This document shows positions 63,134 through 64,000 of a stretch of 64,000 nt of DNA, piece by piece. A model generated the notes under the pieces. That model had not been told where the DNA came from and searched no databases. It worked only from the letters and a program-made list of their open reading frames with translations. The stretch covers positions 1-64,000 of the forward strand of contig NZ_JACVPX010000006.1 in assembly GCF_018881655.1 (NCBI RefSeq). Direction: 5' to 3'. How positions within the stretch are numbered: position 1 is the first letter of the stretch; each line of letters starts with the position of its first letter. Both the position numbers and the translations under genes were made by a program. This DNA is from Polynucleobacter sp. Tro8-14-1 (GTDB lineage: Bacteria; Pseudomonadota; Gammaproteobacteria; Burkholderiales; Burkholderiaceae).

Positions 63134-64000
63134 TATTTCGAATCCTGATTAATTTGTAGCTTGCTCAGAATGGTTCCCCAGATACCTTTAGGGAAGAACA
63201 GCACAAAGAACATGAACACTAAACCAACGACAGCCATCCAATGCTTAGTGAAGGTGGTGACGACGTCTTCCAAGTAGAGCATGACTGCTGCGCCGATGAA
63301 TGGGCCAAAGAAGGTGCCCATTCCACCAAGAATGCTCATCATGACCGCCTGACCAGACTGTAGGTAGTGCAGAGAATCAATCGGCACGATGGAGAGGTGC
63401 AGCGCGCGCAATGAGCCCGCTAAGCCACAAATTGCCGCTGACAATACAAAAACCAATAGTTTGGTACGGGCTACGTCAAATCCACAAGCTGCTGCGCGCT
63501 TCTCATTCTCGCGAATCGCCTCCATTACGGCACCTAAAGGTGAGCTTAGGATGCGGGAAATAAGCCAAATGGCAATCACCACAAAGAAAAGAATGATGTA
63601 GTACTTCACTAATGGATTTAAGAAGTCAACTGGGATGCCTAAGATGTTGAATTCATCTACGCGGACACCTCGTAAACCATTCTCACCACCAGTAAGGCTC
63701 TCTGCCTTATAGAAGATGTAGTACACAATTTGGCCAAGCGCTAAGGTCACCATGGAGAAGTAGATGCCACGAGTACGAATTGCAAGGAAGCCCATGATGA
63801 GGCCGCCAATAGCGGCGCCAATAACGCCCACCAGAATGGCAGCGCCCCAAGGTAGGCCATAGTGAACAATGGCTATGCCGGTGATGTAGCTACCAATGCC
63901 TAGGAAGGCTGCATGACCAAAGGATAGTAGTCCCATGTAACCAAACAGTAAGTTAAAGCCCATGGCGAATAAACCAAAGATCAAAATATTGATCGCCAGA
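63133..64000 (-). CDS. livM: Branched-chain amino acid/amide ABC transporter permease LivM (partial)
   Basis: At least 289 residues visible; the frame is open to the window edge, so the start lies beyond 64000. Membrane helices and family segments LLFGYMGLLSFGHAAFLGIG, RGIYFSMVTLALGQIVYYIF, SLTGGENGLRGV and SILGGMGTFFGPFIGA are present. The first visible residues (LAINILIFGLFAMG) are the expected continuation of an upstream helix. Forms the channel with LivH. Confidence 0.9.
   Translation of the reverse strand, partial: LAINILIFGLFAMGFNLLFGYMGLLSFGHAAFLGIGSYITGIAIVHYGLPWGAAILVGVIGAAIGGLIMGFLAIRTRGIYFSMVTLALGQIVYYIFYKAESLTGGENGLRGVRVDEFNILGIPVDFLNPLVKYYIILFFVVIAIWLISRILSSPLGAVMEAIRENEKRAAACGFDVARTKLLVFVLSAAICGLAGSLRALHLSIVPIDSLHYLQSGQAVMMSILGGMGTFFGPFIGAAVMLYLEDVVTTFTKHWMAVVGLVFMFFVLFFPKGIWGTILSKLQINQDSK

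Overview
The window looks like the chromosome of a freshwater betaproteobacterium of the Burkholderiales, most likely Polynucleobacter or a close relative. This is inferred from gene content, order and moderate base composition; no rRNA or tRNA gene is present to confirm it. No CRISPR array was seen. Coding density is high and most neighbours overlap or are separated by only a few bases.

Layout. Positions 1-2882 are IS territory: the tail of one transposase, a secreted lipoprotein gene, and an apparently intact IS30-family element with terminal inverted repeats. Positions 2915-6254 hold the divergent ppsR/ppsA pair (PEP synthase and its regulator). Positions 6344-10528 are the classic Anbu operon (proteasome-like Anbu, transglutaminase-like protein, alpha-E protein, circularly permuted ATP-grasp protein). 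Positions 10673-15059 carry smpB, ratA, rnfH, guaB and guaA.

Positions 15045-25859 are a 10.8-kb, visibly A+T-rich integrated element sitting exactly at the 3' end of guaA. It is bounded by imperfect 15-bp direct repeats (10-bp identical core) that encode the last residues of GuaA. It carries a tyrosine integrase, a short HU-like protein, a DUF4338/DruA-like protein, and a protein that resembles T4-type sliding clamps. It also carries a translationally coupled cluster of small exported proteins, a small ribbon-helix-helix-like operon, a candidate HUH (rolling-circle) Rep next to a hairpin-rich origin-like region, a type II restriction-modification pair and a serine recombinase. There is no recognisable capsid, portal, terminase, DNA polymerase or conjugation gene. 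It therefore looks like an integrative replicon or phage satellite of a kind I cannot assign. This is the most interesting part of the window.

Positions 25890-34976 return to host genes: a DUF455 ferritin-like gene that was the next gene after guaA before the insertion, a B12-binding-type radical SAM protein, two tandem paralogous lipoproteins, queE, queD, tadA, an LD-carboxypeptidase-like protein, a SOUL-domain protein, rlmJ and a PAP2 phosphatase. Positions 34982-38848 are envelope glycan genes (GT9, UPF0104-type membrane protein, GT39). Then come a DUF3047 lipoprotein, copA/copZ (copper), a DUF47 protein with a Pit phosphate permease, and an Mrp/ApbC Fe-S carrier.

Positions 45227-54749 form a formate dehydrogenase locus: DUF3305, DUF3306, a multi-cluster ferredoxin, a TorD-type chaperone, a small Tat-signal protein, FdhA (cysteine type), FdhB, a small lipoprotein, the cytochrome b subunit and a small exported protein. 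It is followed by convergent tungstate-type ABC transporter genes (tupC, tupB), so metal import and the enzyme that would use it are adjacent. The window ends with a Bfd-like ferredoxin, an EEP-family phosphatase, a cardiolipin synthase, a class III CoA-transferase with an acyl-CoA dehydrogenase, a YqaA-type membrane protein and livF-livG-livM (branched-chain amino acid/amide ABC transporter), the last cut off by the window edge.
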